A stretch of DNA of 64,000 nt from Aneurinibacillus soli (lineage in GTDB: Bacteria > Bacillota > Bacilli > Aneurinibacillales > Aneurinibacillaceae), in NCBI RefSeq assembly GCF_002355375.1, contig NZ_AP017312.1:2683001-2747000 (forward strand), given 5' to 3'. Below are positions 16,137 to 24,591 of this stretch, one piece after another. A program made the translations under genes and the position numbers. Position 1 is the stretch's first letter. Each line of letters opens with the position of its first letter. Under the pieces are notes generated by a model that was not told the origin of the DNA, made no database searches, and was given only the letters and a program-made list of their open reading frames with translations.

Positions 16137-16460
16137 TCATGGGAACGTATTCAATACGAAGTACATATAACTAAATACGACGGTTAGCGAAATAATATAG
16201 TTGTATGGCGACTTTACAATTTTGAAGCTATATTTACCTAGAATCCAAAAAACAGCATCTTCTGTCTTGTAGCCCAAGAAAATGATAATAACCAGGAAAA
16301 GAAAAAATACCGTCCATTCGTAATTATGAGTAATTAACTTGGTTAAAGTCATAACTAGAGGAAGGAAAATACAGGTATGGAGTAATCGACCGAGAGTGTC
16401 CTTCCTAATCTCATCTTTCTCTTTGGTAGTTTTACGCCACTTTTTTATTGTGTGGATCAC
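16137..16460 (-). CDS. small membrane protein, possible paralogue of the next gene upstream
   Basis: 107 residues from a GTG at 16460 behind GGAGGCGG. A basic N-terminus (KKWRKTTKEKDEIRKDTLG) precedes membrane segments at about 28-44, 48-65 and 85-104. The layout parallels the neighbouring 107-residue protein: basic head, a hydrophobic pair, then a basic linker with I-K-x-P-Y (IVKSPYNYI here, IIKQPYYFL there) and a last helix. I do not recognise the family. It is the last gene of a three-gene unit starting with a lipoprotein. Confidence 0.65.
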   Translation of the reverse strand: MIHTIKKWRKTTKEKDEIRKDTLGRLLHTCIFLPLVMTLTKLITHNYEWTVFFLFLVIIIFLGYKTEDAVFWILGKYSFKIVKSPYNYIISLTVVFSYMYFVLNTFP

Positions 16461-16483
16461 TTCACCGCCTCCTATCCATTTCC

Positions 16484-16807
16484 CTAATCAAAGACGCCAA
16501 ATATATACAACCATGTAAGAAGTATGGAAATAGTTGCTAAAAAGTAATATGGTTGTTTAATTATCTTTAGACCGAGTCTTCCTGAAAAACGCAAGGCAAG
16601 CTCGCTTATGATGGCATTAAAAATGAAAAAGACCATAATAAAAATAATCTTCCATTCGACCTGCCCATAACCATAACGACTTTGAAGAAATTTTATAAAT
16701 AGTAGCGTTACTGGTATACCTATCAGCGGCTCCATTAGACTAGCCAGTGTAGTCTTTCTCGCTCTTTCTTGTCTCTTTGAATACCATTGTTTTAGCTCTT
16801 TAAACAA
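16484..16807 (-). CDS. small membrane protein of the lipoprotein operon
   Basis: 107 residues if started at the TTG at 16807, five bases past GGAGGGG; the long frame back to 16924 would run antisense-free through the upstream gene's end and is less likely. A charged start (KELKQWYSKRQERARK) is followed by membrane segments at about 27-43, 50-68 and 88-104. The motif IIKQPYYFL echoes IVKSPYNYI in the downstream gene. Function unknown; context suggests a small envelope complex with the lipoprotein. Confidence 0.6.
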   Translation of the reverse strand: MFKELKQWYSKRQERARKTTLASLMEPLIGIPVTLLFIKFLQSRYGYGQVEWKIIFIMVFFIFNAIISELALRFSGRLGLKIIKQPYYFLATISILLTWLYIFGVFD

Positions 16808-16829
16808 CCGCTCCCCTCCTATGCCATAG

Positions 16830-17345
16830 TTAGTTTTTTGTCGTACCCAAAACGATATATCTGAAATACGCTTTAGCAGTACCACCATCTGAGGTTGCAA
16901 TTGTAACTTTACCGTTACCGTCACATAAATCTCGTCCTAATTCTGATTGTAAAAAATGAAGTGTAGCATTTTTACCTGGTTGCAAATCTTCTTCATGAAC
17001 CAATTTTCCAGATGCGGTATAGGTTTTATACGTAAACTCTCTATTTCCTACATTTTTAATATAAGCTCGTCCATCATATTTAAAGTTACCGTAATGTGAA
17101 TATTCAACACTACCTATGCCGCCGACTGCTTGTGATGCAGAAATATAATTATCTTGTGTAATGTTAGATACGGTTTTCCTGCCATTTGAGCTACTGTCTT
17201 CTGACATTGAGTCTACTTTGTGCAGTGTAGCTTCACTAGTTGTAACTTGTTTTTCTGGTCCTTGTGTATGTATAATTTCTTTTTGATCGCAGCCGGTAAA
17301 AAACGACATACATACTAAGCTAAATAAGAGCATGTATTTTTTCAT
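16830..17345 (-). CDS. lipoprotein of unknown function
   Basis: 171 residues from the ATG at 17345 behind AAGGGGCGG. The signal KKYMLLFSLVCMSFFTGC ends in a lipobox-like FTGC, so the mature protein would be tethered to the outer membrane leaflet by a lipid-modified Cys. The mature part has a polar Ser/Thr-rich linker (about 20-65) and then a compact strand-rich domain (NFKYDGRAYIKNVGNREFTY onward). No family recognised. First gene of the unit with the two small membrane proteins. Confidence 0.75.
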   Translation of the reverse strand: MKKYMLLFSLVCMSFFTGCDQKEIIHTQGPEKQVTTSEATLHKVDSMSEDSSSNGRKTVSNITQDNYISASQAVGGIGSVEYSHYGNFKYDGRAYIKNVGNREFTYKTYTASGKLVHEEDLQPGKNATLHFLQSELGRDLCDGNGKVTIATSDGGTAKAYFRYIVLGTTKN

Positions 17346-17436
17346 TCCGCCCCTTCTCATCCCTTTATTTTACATTATATCACTTATATTACAATTATCA
17401 TTTCCATACTTTTTCAAATAACCGAGTAAGCGGATG

Positions 17437-17500
17437 CCTGAAAAAGCATAGAAAGGTACTCCCTTCCTGTCTATAGAATTACAGGAATAGGAAGGGAATA
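17437..17500. repeat. inverted repeat CCCTTCCTGT / ACAGG-GGAAGGG before the small ORF
   Basis: CCCTTCCTGT (about 17461-17470) faces ACAGGAATAGGAAGGG (about 17482-17497) across 11 bases. The right arm contains the ribosome site of the small ORF at 17506, so the hairpin could hide it. The spacer between 17361 and 17436 shows nothing else. Confidence 0.4.
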
Positions 17501-17505
17501 AAACT

Positions 17506-17715
17506 ATGCGTGTAACAAGAGCCTACTGTAACTTATTTAAAATGCCTGTGACAATCACTTATGAACCAGCATTTTATCAGACAATGAATCAACGCACGCC
17601 AGACGAACTCGAAGGGGATAGCGAGTGTTCAGGTCGCGGCATCGACAATCAAGAAGAATGCAGAAGTTGTCGCGCGTTCGAACCGAATGGCAACGCAAAT
17701 TTTAAAGTTAAATGA
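17506..17715 (+). CDS. hypothetical small protein, 69 aa, possibly degraded
   Basis: ATG at 17506 follows GGAAGGG. The protein has four cysteines, three in the C-terminal part (SECSGRG, EECRSCRAF). The second half may be out of frame: the +1 frame over 17610-17710 reads AASTIKKNAEVVARSNRMA and continues ILKLND, which looks more protein-like. The gene could therefore be frameshifted. No family recognised. Confidence 0.35.
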   Translation: MRVTRAYCNLFKMPVTITYEPAFYQTMNQRTPDELEGDSECSGRGIDNQEECRSCRAFEPNGNANFKVK

Positions 17716-17794
17716 CCAATGCAGAGAGTGGCGAACACCAAGATCATTTCTAACAAGTGTTTTTTCGATAGAACTTTCATTACAGAGCAGAAAC

Positions 17795-18026
17795 AGAGGA
17801 AATTTTCCTGAAAGCTCGTTCCGTCGCTTCTGAACTTGGTTTCCAATTAGAAGAAGCTTCTGTTGGCGGGGGAAGCGACGGAAATTTCACCGCTGCACTG
17901 GGCATCCCTACGTTAGATGGGCTTGGTGCTGAAGGCAAAGGACTTCATGCGGAACATGAGCACATCCTTATTGATTCCCTGCCAAAACGGGCAGCGTTAT
18001 TTGCAAATTTATTATTGAGACTATAA
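17795..18026 (+). pseudogene. M20 family (carboxypeptidase G2-like) peptidase, C-terminal fragment
   Basis: In frame to the TAA at 18024-18026 the sequence reads [20 protein letters not shown], then [20 protein letters not shown] and GLHAEHEHI, the conserved C-terminal metal-binding part of M20 exopeptidases. Only about 77 codons of a roughly 380-codon gene are left, with no start. The upstream flank carries unrelated small reading frames. Confidence 0.8.
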
Positions 18027-18088
18027 TGATATAAGCAAAAGCCGATTTTTCCTACGCTAAGGAAGAATCGGCTTTTGCTTATATCATT
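18025..18088. terminator. long near-perfect palindrome, bidirectional terminator
   Basis: The left arm begins AATGATATAAGCAAAAGCCG and mirrors the right arm ending TATATCATT; about 29 pairs with a single G-T wobble around the loop ACGCTA. The outer A/T-rich half gives U-runs both ways. It begins at the stop codon of the M20 fragment and lies just past the stop of the leftward membrane-protein gene. Confidence 0.75.
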
Positions 18089-18094
18089 TGCGCA

Positions 18095-18307
18095 TTATTT
18101 AATTATAAAGGATACAATCCCTAAAATTATACACAGGATACCACCCAATAATTGCCCTAGTCCAGAAGCCTCCCCAAGCAGGAATAAATTAAAAATATTT
18201 TTTCTTGTTTGTGTCTTTCCTACGAGTGCATCATCCGTTTTCATTCTATAGATACCCCATAATACTAAGACCACTCCAAAAAGTATAATAAATAATTTTA
18301 AAGCCAT
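18095..18307 (-). CDS. small two-helix membrane protein
   Basis: 70 residues with a hydrophobic N-terminal helix (about 3-20), a polar centre (KTDDALVGKTQTRKN) and a C-terminal glycine-rich helix (LLGGILCIILGIVSFI). The start at 18307 is preceded by a GGAGG-like site. Third gene of a unit with the XRE regulator 33 bp upstream. Unknown function. Confidence 0.6.
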   Translation of the reverse strand: MALKLFIILFGVVLVLWGIYRMKTDDALVGKTQTRKNIFNLFLLGEASGLGQLLGGILCIILGIVSFIIK

Positions 18308-18340
18308 GTCTTTACCTCCGTCTAGTAGTTCTATGTTGAA

Positions 18341-18541
18341 TTAATCATCTTGCTCAAATATAAAAACCTCTTCAATTGATAAGTTAAAAACTGAAGATAT
18401 TCTATATGCGAGTAAAACAGATGGATTATACTGCTGTTTTTCTAAAGAAATAATGGTTCTTGAAGATACACATACTTTATCAGCTAGTTCTTGTTGTGTG
18501 ATACCAAGTTTTAAACGTAGCTCTTTTATTCTATTTTTCAT
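18341..18541 (-). CDS. XRE-family helix-turn-helix regulator
   Basis: 66 residues, a minimal Cro/CI-type domain: MKNRIKELRLKLGITQQELA, then VSSRTIISLEKQQYNPSVLL and the LSIEEVFIF tail. Short XRE proteins of this type (YozG-like) are typically encoded beside a DUF2178-like membrane protein, as here. It probably binds the perfect palindrome at 19006-19021 upstream of the operon and controls its own unit. Confidence 0.9.
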   Translation of the reverse strand: MKNRIKELRLKLGITQQELADKVCVSSRTIISLEKQQYNPSVLLAYRISSVFNLSIEEVFIFEQDD

Positions 18542-18554
18542 AGCCCGCTCCTAA

Positions 18555-18947
18555 TTAAAGAACGTGATTATAGTATTTCTTAGCTAATACGCTGATCATT
18601 GAGGAAAATAGTAGCATGATAAATAAAGCAGTGTTTGTTGGAATTGCAATCCACTTTGAAAGAAACATCATAAGGAAAATCGCGATCATTAAAATTTTCA
18701 AGGTAACGTGCGCAGCTTTTCCTTCTATTACGTCATCTCTTTCATCATACTCTTTTGACAGCTCTCTTTCTAACTGCTTGCGATTGATATTGTATTTAAC
18801 ATGGGAAGTTATCGCGAAAACTAAAAATATTGCTCCTACGGATAACTTTATGACACCAGAATAAAATCCCTCTGTAGTACTTTCAAAAATCCCCATTGTA
18901 AGAATGGCTAATGAGACTAAATAAAGCTCTGTCAATCTATTTTTCAA
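18555..18947 (-). CDS. DUF2178/DUF3796-like membrane protein
   Basis: 130 residues from a TTG at 18947 behind GGGGGTG; the ATG at 18962 is within that ribosome site. Two helices at about 8-45, then the polar segment RELSKEYDERDDVIEGKAAH, which is the hallmark of small XRE-associated membrane proteins, then two more helices. Its stop is 13 bp before the regulator start. Such proteins may sense membrane state and act on the cognate XRE protein (inference). Confidence 0.7.
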   Translation of the reverse strand: MKNRLTELYLVSLAILTMGIFESTTEGFYSGVIKLSVGAIFLVFAITSHVKYNINRKQLERELSKEYDERDDVIEGKAAHVTLKILMIAIFLMMFLSKWIAIPTNTALFIMLLFSSMISVLAKKYYNHVL

Positions 18948-19005
18948 ATAAATCACCCCCAATATAGCACCATGTGAGGTTTGTTCCGTATGAAGTTTAT
19001 TTCAC

Positions 19006-19021
19006 ATGAAGTTAACTTCAT
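19006..19021. promoter_or_regulatory. palindromic operator of the XRE operon
   Basis: ATGAAGTTAACTTCAT is a perfect 16-bp palindrome about 60 bp upstream of the DUF2178-like gene. A further half-site, ATGAAGTT, lies at 18990-18997. The regulator encoded in the operon is the obvious candidate ligand. Confidence 0.6.
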
Positions 19022-19206
19022 ATTAGACTGTGTTAAAAAGGATGTCAATGGTTAATTTATGGTTAATTTATCCTTAAAAAAATTACCAATATACATAAAA
19101 AAGATGACCCCGAACCAATATCGGAGTCATCTTCTTCGTGCATACATTTTCACAACGCCAAAAAAATGTGAATTTCTCCATCTAATTTATGTTCCTCCTC
19201 TGCAAA

Positions 19207-19857
19207 CTATTTTTGCACTTCCACCCGTAGCCCATCTGGAAAAATAAGCACATAGGAGCCAAAATCAAGTGCCTGTTTGCAGCAACGGCTCGTAAGCTTC
19301 TTGCGGTTTTTCTTTTCGAGCCCAGTGAATGTACCACAAGCCGAGCAGTACGTTTCATAGCCTTCTTGCATCGCCAATGCGTATAAAGGAGCACCAATCC
19401 GCCTGCATTCTTCTTTAAAAGCAACGTCTTCATCCCGAAACGGCTTACCTTCGATAAACAAATGATAATGAGCCAGCTCATGTTTCAATGTACCAATCAC
19501 ATGCCGGGCACCAAACTGGTTGTACTGCCACATACTCTGAATAATACGCAGCGGTTTATGGGCTCGCGGATCAAACATGAAATAACCGGCCGCATTTTTC
19601 AACGATTTATCCCACTCAATCGGGATTTTGCATGGACGTCCATAGTAGGTAAGACTAAGCTGATTGCCGATCTGGGCCAGTTCTTTGTGATCGCTTGTAT
19701 CAATCGTCTGTCTCGTTACGAGTCGTTTGAGCCGATTGATGTTTTCGAACGCTTCCTCGTACGAAAGCTGAGCTAACAAATCCGGCTTCTCCCCCGCTTC
19801 AAGAATAAGAGAGTATAAGTATTTCATCATAAGTGCAGTAGGTTTCATATCGCTCAT
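19207..19857 (-). CDS. SprT-like zinc metalloprotease-fold protein
   Basis: About 216 residues from the ATG at 19857, chosen because translation upstream runs into the divergent gene; the 5' end is uncertain. HVIGTLKHELAHYHLFIEGK holds the HExxH zinc motif in the SprT context. The C-terminal YETYCSACGTFTGLEKK plus SRCCKQAL supplies a zinc-ribbon. SprT-like proteins are related to the eukaryotic DNA-protein crosslink protease Spartan; the bacterial role is unsettled. The N-terminal 75 residues are helical and not recognised. Confidence 0.8.
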   Translation of the reverse strand: MSDMKPTALMMKYLYSLILEAGEKPDLLAQLSYEEAFENINRLKRLVTRQTIDTSDHKELAQIGNQLSLTYYGRPCKIPIEWDKSLKNAAGYFMFDPRAHKPLRIIQSMWQYNQFGARHVIGTLKHELAHYHLFIEGKPFRDEDVAFKEECRRIGAPLYALAMQEGYETYCSACGTFTGLEKKNRKKLTSRCCKQALDFGSYVLIFPDGLRVEVQK

Positions 19858-19955
19858 GCTTATCATTGTAGAAGACTGATGTAATTCTCGCAACAGATTT
19901 ACGGTGTATGGTATAATCGGAAAACGCAAGTAATCCAACTGAAATGGAGATATCC

Positions 19956-20420
19956 ATGTTACCATTTGAAGAAAAGCTCGCAGTTATCGAATCATTCCCC
20001 GAATTACAACGGAAAAACGTCTCGCTCGGACGAGTGAATTTTCATTATGAGGAAAGCTCGTTTGACAAAAAAATCGTCGTATATCATCTGCATCCGAATG
20101 GAAATGGATTTGTTTACACCGGGCATCTACCTGGCTATGACTCAGATGATCGAGGCTTAACGAATATTCGGGACTATTCAGCAGATGACCTCCGCTCCTT
20201 GATTCACTCATCCATTGACTCCTTATCTTCGGATGGGAAATCATCCGCTACGGGAGATGGACAAGAAGAACGCTGGCTAGGGCCAGATAACCACACACTT
20301 GTGCTTATATATGAGAACGAACTGTGGAATGTATACACCGGATTGAATCTGGAAGCTTCTTTTGAGTCCTATGAAGAAGCAAAAGAGTATATGCAGGAAG
20401 AAGGCTTTCACCGCCTGTAG
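19956..20420 (+). CDS. conserved-looking hypothetical protein
   Basis: 154 residues from the ATG at 19956, which follows a TGGAGAT site. A mixed alpha/beta protein: helix with the segment FEEKLAVIESFPELQRKNVS, a strand region (RVNFHYEESSFDKKIVVYHL), an acidic central part and the end SYEEAKEYMQEEGFHRL. I do not recognise the family. It is divergent from the SprT-like gene, whose promoter region it overlaps, and ends in a large terminator. Confidence 0.65.
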   Translation: MLPFEEKLAVIESFPELQRKNVSLGRVNFHYEESSFDKKIVVYHLHPNGNGFVYTGHLPGYDSDDRGLTNIRDYSADDLRSLIHSSIDSLSSDGKSSATGDGQEERWLGPDNHTLVLIYENELWNVYTGLNLEASFESYEEAKEYMQEEGFHRL

Positions 20421-20426
20421 ACAATA

Positions 20427-20493
20427 AAAAATCCACCTGTTAGGAAAAATGGTGCAGGCTGTATCAGCCTCATTTCCAAGCAGGTGGATTTTT
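20427..20493 (+). terminator. branched terminator hairpin
   Basis: AAAAATCCACCTG and CAGGTGGATTTTT close a 13-bp stem; inside, GGAAA with TTTCC and AGGCT with AGCCT add two more helices on the same axis. A T-run follows on the plus strand and an A-run precedes it, so it may also serve the leftward direction. Confidence 0.75.
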
Positions 20494-20500
20494 GTTATCA

Positions 20501-20658
20501 TTATACGGTTTTCTGCATGAGCTGCAGCAACTTATCGGACGTATACGAAATCGTATCAAAAGTTGCTTTCATTTCTTCCGATGTTGCCGCATTCTCTTGC
20601 GCATGGGCAGCAATTCGCTGAATGGATTCATTTATATATGTGATAGAATCAATGTAGT
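20501..20658 (-). pseudogene. chemoreceptor C-terminal fragment
   Basis: The minus strand reads SIQRIAAHAQENAATSEEMK and on to KLLQLMQKTV and a TAA at 20501-20503, the C-terminal helix of a methyl-accepting chemotaxis protein (compare [13 protein letters not shown] in the intact receptor at 1.9 kb). About 52 codons remain and no start or sensory part is present. Confidence 0.75.
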
Positions 20659-20730
20659 TTCAGAATAGGTTTGTGTAATATCCAAAGTAAAAAAGGAGAA
20701 TGTAAACAATTTGAATAAGGAGTCACAGCT

Positions 20731-21840
20731 ATGAACACAACGAATACGATTATTCGCTTTGAACATGTTACGAAGCAATATGATGAAGACGCACCGGTGC
20801 TTGATAATGTCAGTTTTGAAATTGAGCGCGGGAAGTTTTACACACTCCTCGGCCCTTCCGGCTGCGGAAAAACGACGATTCTCCGACTGATTGCTGGTTT
20901 TACCGAACCATCACACGGAAACATTTATTTTAACGGCACGGTGATCAATCACGTTCCAGCCAATGAGCGCCAGGTAAATACCGTCTTTCAGGACTATGCT
21001 CTTTTCCCACATCTAAACGTCTTTGAAAATGTGGCGTTCGGTCTGCGCATTAAGAAGATGAAAGAAGCTGCGATTCAGGCGAAAGTAAAAGAAGCGCTTC
21101 GTTTCGTTAACCTGGACGGCTATGAAAAACGGGAAATTAGCGAAATGTCCGGTGGGCAGCGGCAGCGGGTTGCGATTGCCCGGGCGATTGTAAACGAACC
21201 GGAAGTTATTCTGCTTGATGAGCCACTGTCTGCACTCGACTTGAAGCTGCGCACCGAGATGCAATATGAGCTGCGCGAGTTACAGCAGCGCCTTGGCATT
21301 ACGTTTATTTTTGTTACACACGATCAAGAAGAAGCCCTTGCGATGTCGGATGAGATTTTTGTGCTGAACCAAGGGAAAATCCAGCAAAGCGGTACACCAA
21401 CCGATATTTATGATGAGCCGATCAACCGCTTTGTCGCTGATTTTATTGGGGAATCGAATATTGTTCCGGGTAAAATGATTGCAGATTTCCGGGTGCAATT
21501 CGGTGGGCAGCAGTTCGACTGTGTGGATCAAGGCTTCAATCAGGATGAACCGATTGAAATCGTGATTCGTCCGGAAGATTTAGAAATTACAATGCGTGAG
21601 AACGGAAAGCTTCAAGTGCGTGTCGACTCCCAGCTGTTCCGAGGTGTTCACTACGAGATTTGTTGCTACGATGAAGGCGGCAATGAATGGCTCGTCCACT
21701 CCACCCGTCAGGCCGTTGTCGGTGATACGATCGGTCTCTACTTCGATCCAGAAGCTATCCACGTTATGCGTTTCGGGGAAACAGAAGAAGAATTCGATAA
21801 ACGTCTTGAATCGTACGATGAGGCTCATCATGCAAAATAG
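20731..21840 (+). CDS. potA: spermidine/putrescine ABC transporter ATPase
   Basis: 369 residues. ABC domain with Walker [10 protein letters not shown], signature [14 protein letters not shown], Walker [13 protein letters not shown] and the switch His in [10 protein letters not shown], followed by a C-terminal TOBE-type regulatory region (about 245-355). It powers polyamine import through PotBC. First gene of a tight potABCD operon; the next start overlaps its end. Start ATG behind AAGGAG. Confidence 0.96.
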   Translation: MNTTNTIIRFEHVTKQYDEDAPVLDNVSFEIERGKFYTLLGPSGCGKTTILRLIAGFTEPSHGNIYFNGTVINHVPANERQVNTVFQDYALFPHLNVFENVAFGLRIKKMKEAAIQAKVKEALRFVNLDGYEKREISEMSGGQRQRVAIARAIVNEPEVILLDEPLSALDLKLRTEMQYELRELQQRLGITFIFVTHDQEEALAMSDEIFVLNQGKIQQSGTPTDIYDEPINRFVADFIGESNIVPGKMIADFRVQFGGQQFDCVDQGFNQDEPIEIVIRPEDLEITMRENGKLQVRVDSQLFRGVHYEICCYDEGGNEWLVHSTRQAVVGDTIGLYFDPEAIHVMRFGETEEEFDKRLESYDEAHHAK

Positions 21841-22621
21841 AATTCGCAACGTGTATCTCGCTCCGTATTTGCTGTGGATCGTGCTGTTTGTCATTGCTCC
21901 CCTTCTGCTTGTCCTCTACTATTCGTTTTTTGACATTGAGGGGCATTTTACGCTGGAGAATTACGAGAAGTTTTTTACACCTGTTTATTTAAAAATGACA
22001 CTTAGCTCGTTCTGGTATGCGTTTCTCATTACGGCATTCTCGCTTCTGATTGCCTATCCGACCGCATATTTCCTGACGAAGACGAAGCATAAGCAGCTGT
22101 GGCTTCTGCTTATTATTTTACCGACATGGATTAACTTGCTCCTTAAGACATACGCATTTCTCGGGATTTTCGGTACATACGGAACGGCGAACGCACTTTT
22201 AGAAGTGCTTGGCATCGGCAAAAAACAAATCTTGTTTACCGATTTTAGTTTTTTATTTGTGTCGGTCTATATTTTTATTCCTTTTATGATTCTACCGATT
22301 TTTAATGCTCTGGAGAAGCTGAATCCATCGTTTGTAGACGCGGCCCGCGATCTCGGTGCATCTTCCTGGACAACGTTTCGCCGGGTGATTTTTCCACTGA
22401 CGCTTGACGGTGTAAAGTCAGGCTGCCAGGCAGTATTTATTCCGGCGCTGTCGCTCTTTATGATTACTCGTCTTGTTGCGGGCAACCGGGTCATTACGCT
22501 CGGGACCGCCATCGAGCAGCACTTCCTGGTAACACAAGACTGGGGAATGGGTGCAACCATTGCAGTGTTTCTCATACTTGCCATGGTTATTATTATGATC
22601 GCAACTGGAAAGCGGAAGTGA
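21830..22621 (+). CDS. potB: spermidine/putrescine ABC transporter permease
   Basis: 263 residues from the ATG at 21830, overlapping the last 11 bases of potA; an in-frame ATG at 21818 is an alternative. Six membrane segments and the EAA-type loop [20 protein letters not shown] that contacts PotA. The segment [20 protein letters not shown] is a typical PotB start. Co-transcribed with potC ten bases later. Confidence 0.94.
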   Translation: MQNRIRNVYLAPYLLWIVLFVIAPLLLVLYYSFFDIEGHFTLENYEKFFTPVYLKMTLSSFWYAFLITAFSLLIAYPTAYFLTKTKHKQLWLLLIILPTWINLLLKTYAFLGIFGTYGTANALLEVLGIGKKQILFTDFSFLFVSVYIFIPFMILPIFNALEKLNPSFVDAARDLGASSWTTFRRVIFPLTLDGVKSGCQAVFIPALSLFMITRLVAGNRVITLGTAIEQHFLVTQDWGMGATIAVFLILAMVIIMIATGKRK

Positions 22622-22631
22622 GGGCGGGTCG

Positions 22632-23441
22632 ATGATGAAGCTAAAACGAAATCTATCAAATTTGTATTTATGTATCGTATTTGTCATTTTGTATGCACCG
22701 ATCTTTTATTTGACATATTATTCGTTTAACAGCGGCGGGTCGATGCATGAGTTTGAAAACTTTACGCTGAAATGGTACACGGAAGTATTCCACGATACAC
22801 GATTGCTCATTATTGTACTGAATACACTTGTGATCGCCCTTCTCTCCGCAGCAATCTCGACGATACTTGGGGTAGCCGGAGCGTTGGCCATTCATCATGT
22901 CAGGCGGCATCAGACAAAGAACTTGCTTCTCTCTCTGAATAATGTACTTATTGTAAGCCCGGATATTATTATTGGTGCGTCGTTCCTCATTCTATTTACA
23001 ATTGCGGGTATTAAGCTTGGCTTTACGTCCGTATTGCTCTCACATATTGCATTTAGCGTGCCGATTGTCGTCATTATGGTACTGCCGAAGCTACAGGATA
23101 TGAGTCCAACACTGATCGATGCAGCCCGTGATCTTGGTGCAAGCCAGTGGGATGTGTTAACCAAAGTAGTACTTCCGTTCATTACACCGGGAATTTTCGC
23201 TGGATTTTTTATGGCGTTAACGTATTCACTTGATGATTTTGCGGTTACATTCTTTGTCACCGGGAATGGATTCTCGACGCTATCAGTTGAGATTTATTCC
23301 CGGGCACGCCAGGGCATCGCTCTTAACATTAACGCGCTGTCCACGCTTATTTTCCTGTTTACAATTGTACTGGTCATCGGCTATTACTTCATTACTAAGC
23401 GGAGCAACAGTCGAGCGAAGGGAGCGGGATTACGTCCATGA
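22632..23441 (+). CDS. potC: spermidine/putrescine ABC transporter permease
   Basis: 269 residues, six membrane segments, EAA loop [20 protein letters not shown]. The stretch ALTYSLDDFAVTFFVTG is diagnostic of PotC. ATG behind GAGGGCGGG. Its last four bases overlap the potD start (ATGA), consistent with translational coupling. Confidence 0.94.
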   Translation: MMKLKRNLSNLYLCIVFVILYAPIFYLTYYSFNSGGSMHEFENFTLKWYTEVFHDTRLLIIVLNTLVIALLSAAISTILGVAGALAIHHVRRHQTKNLLLSLNNVLIVSPDIIIGASFLILFTIAGIKLGFTSVLLSHIAFSVPIVVIMVLPKLQDMSPTLIDAARDLGASQWDVLTKVVLPFITPGIFAGFFMALTYSLDDFAVTFFVTGNGFSTLSVEIYSRARQGIALNINALSTLIFLFTIVLVIGYYFITKRSNSRAKGAGLRP

Positions 23442-24511
23442 AGCAGCTAACACGTATGTTTATCCTTTTGTTTGCCGTTGCATTTGCCCTGATGTTTATA
23501 ACATCTCGCCTCAATTCAACCCAGGGCTACACCGGGGCCAATACGCTGACGGTGTATAACTGGGGCGATTATATCGATCCAGAACTCATAACAGAATTTG
23601 AGAAAGAAACCGGGATTAAAGTCATCTATCAGACGTTTGATTCAAATGAAGCGATGATCACGAAAATCGCCCAGGGCGGTACGACGTTCGATATCGCCGT
23701 TCCGTCTGAATATACGATCAGCAAGATGAAGGAAGAAAAGCTTCTCCTTCCGATCGATCACACTAAAATTCCGAATCTGAAAAATATTAACCCGCGCTTC
23801 CTTAATTTATCGTTCGATAAGAATAATGAATACTCCGTCCCCTACTTCTGGGGAACGGTTGGGATTGTATACAATCCCAAGATGCTCGGGGGTAAAAAGA
23901 TTACGAAGTGGAACGACTTATGGAGTCCGGATTTACGCAACCAGATTTTGCTTGTAGACGGTGCGCGTGAAGTGATGGGCATGGGACTAAATAGCCTGCA
24001 CTACTCCTTAAATGACACGAATGAGGCACATCTTCAGGAAGCGAAGCAGAAGCTGACGACTCTGATGCCGAACGTAAAAGCGATTGTCGGAGATGAGATT
24101 AAGATGCTACTTGCGAACGAAGAAGCAGCTGTCGGTGTTGTGTGGTCCGGAGACGCACATGAAATTATGGGCCAGAATAAAAAGCTCGATTACGTTGTGC
24201 CAGAGGAAGGCTCAAACTTGTGGTTTGATAACATGGTCATTCCGAAAACGGCCAAAAACATTGACGGTGCTCATAAATTCATTAACTTCATGCTTGATCC
24301 GAAGCATGCCGCACAAAACGCTAAGTATGTTGGCTATTCGACACCAAATGAAAAAGCATTAGCCTTCTTACCAAAAGATATCGCGGGAGATGAACGATTC
24401 TATCCAGCTACGAACGTAACGGAAAAGCTCGAAGTATATGAAAACCTTGGCAAGCGGATGCTCGCCCATTATAATGAGCTGTTCCTAGAGTTTAAGATGC
24501 ATACGAAATAA
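23438..24511 (+). CDS. potD: spermidine/putrescine-binding protein
   Basis: 357 residues with an N-terminal hydrophobic export segment (MFILLFAVAFALMF) without a lipobox Cys, so it is held by an uncleaved anchor or released. The mature domain begins NTLTVYNWGDYIDPELITEF, the PotD/PotF signature, and carries GTTFDIAVPSEYTI and SVPYFWGTVGIVYN, which line the polyamine pocket. Delivers ligand to PotBC. Last gene before a terminator. Confidence 0.95.
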   Translation: MKQLTRMFILLFAVAFALMFITSRLNSTQGYTGANTLTVYNWGDYIDPELITEFEKETGIKVIYQTFDSNEAMITKIAQGGTTFDIAVPSEYTISKMKEEKLLLPIDHTKIPNLKNINPRFLNLSFDKNNEYSVPYFWGTVGIVYNPKMLGGKKITKWNDLWSPDLRNQILLVDGAREVMGMGLNSLHYSLNDTNEAHLQEAKQKLTTLMPNVKAIVGDEIKMLLANEEAAVGVVWSGDAHEIMGQNKKLDYVVPEEGSNLWFDNMVIPKTAKNIDGAHKFINFMLDPKHAAQNAKYVGYSTPNEKALAFLPKDIAGDERFYPATNVTEKLEVYENLGKRMLAHYNELFLEFKMHTK

Positions 24512-24517
24512 AGATTT

Positions 24518-24550
24518 GAGGGGAACCATACACTTTGTACGGTTCCCCTC
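24518..24550 (+). terminator. terminator of potABCD
   Basis: GAGGGGAACC and GGTTCCCCTC form a 10-bp stem followed by TTCTGTGTT, 6 bp past the potD stop. Confidence 0.75.
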
Positions 24551-24591
24551 TTCTGTGTTAATTGGTCGCCAACCATGCTGTATCTTCTCAT

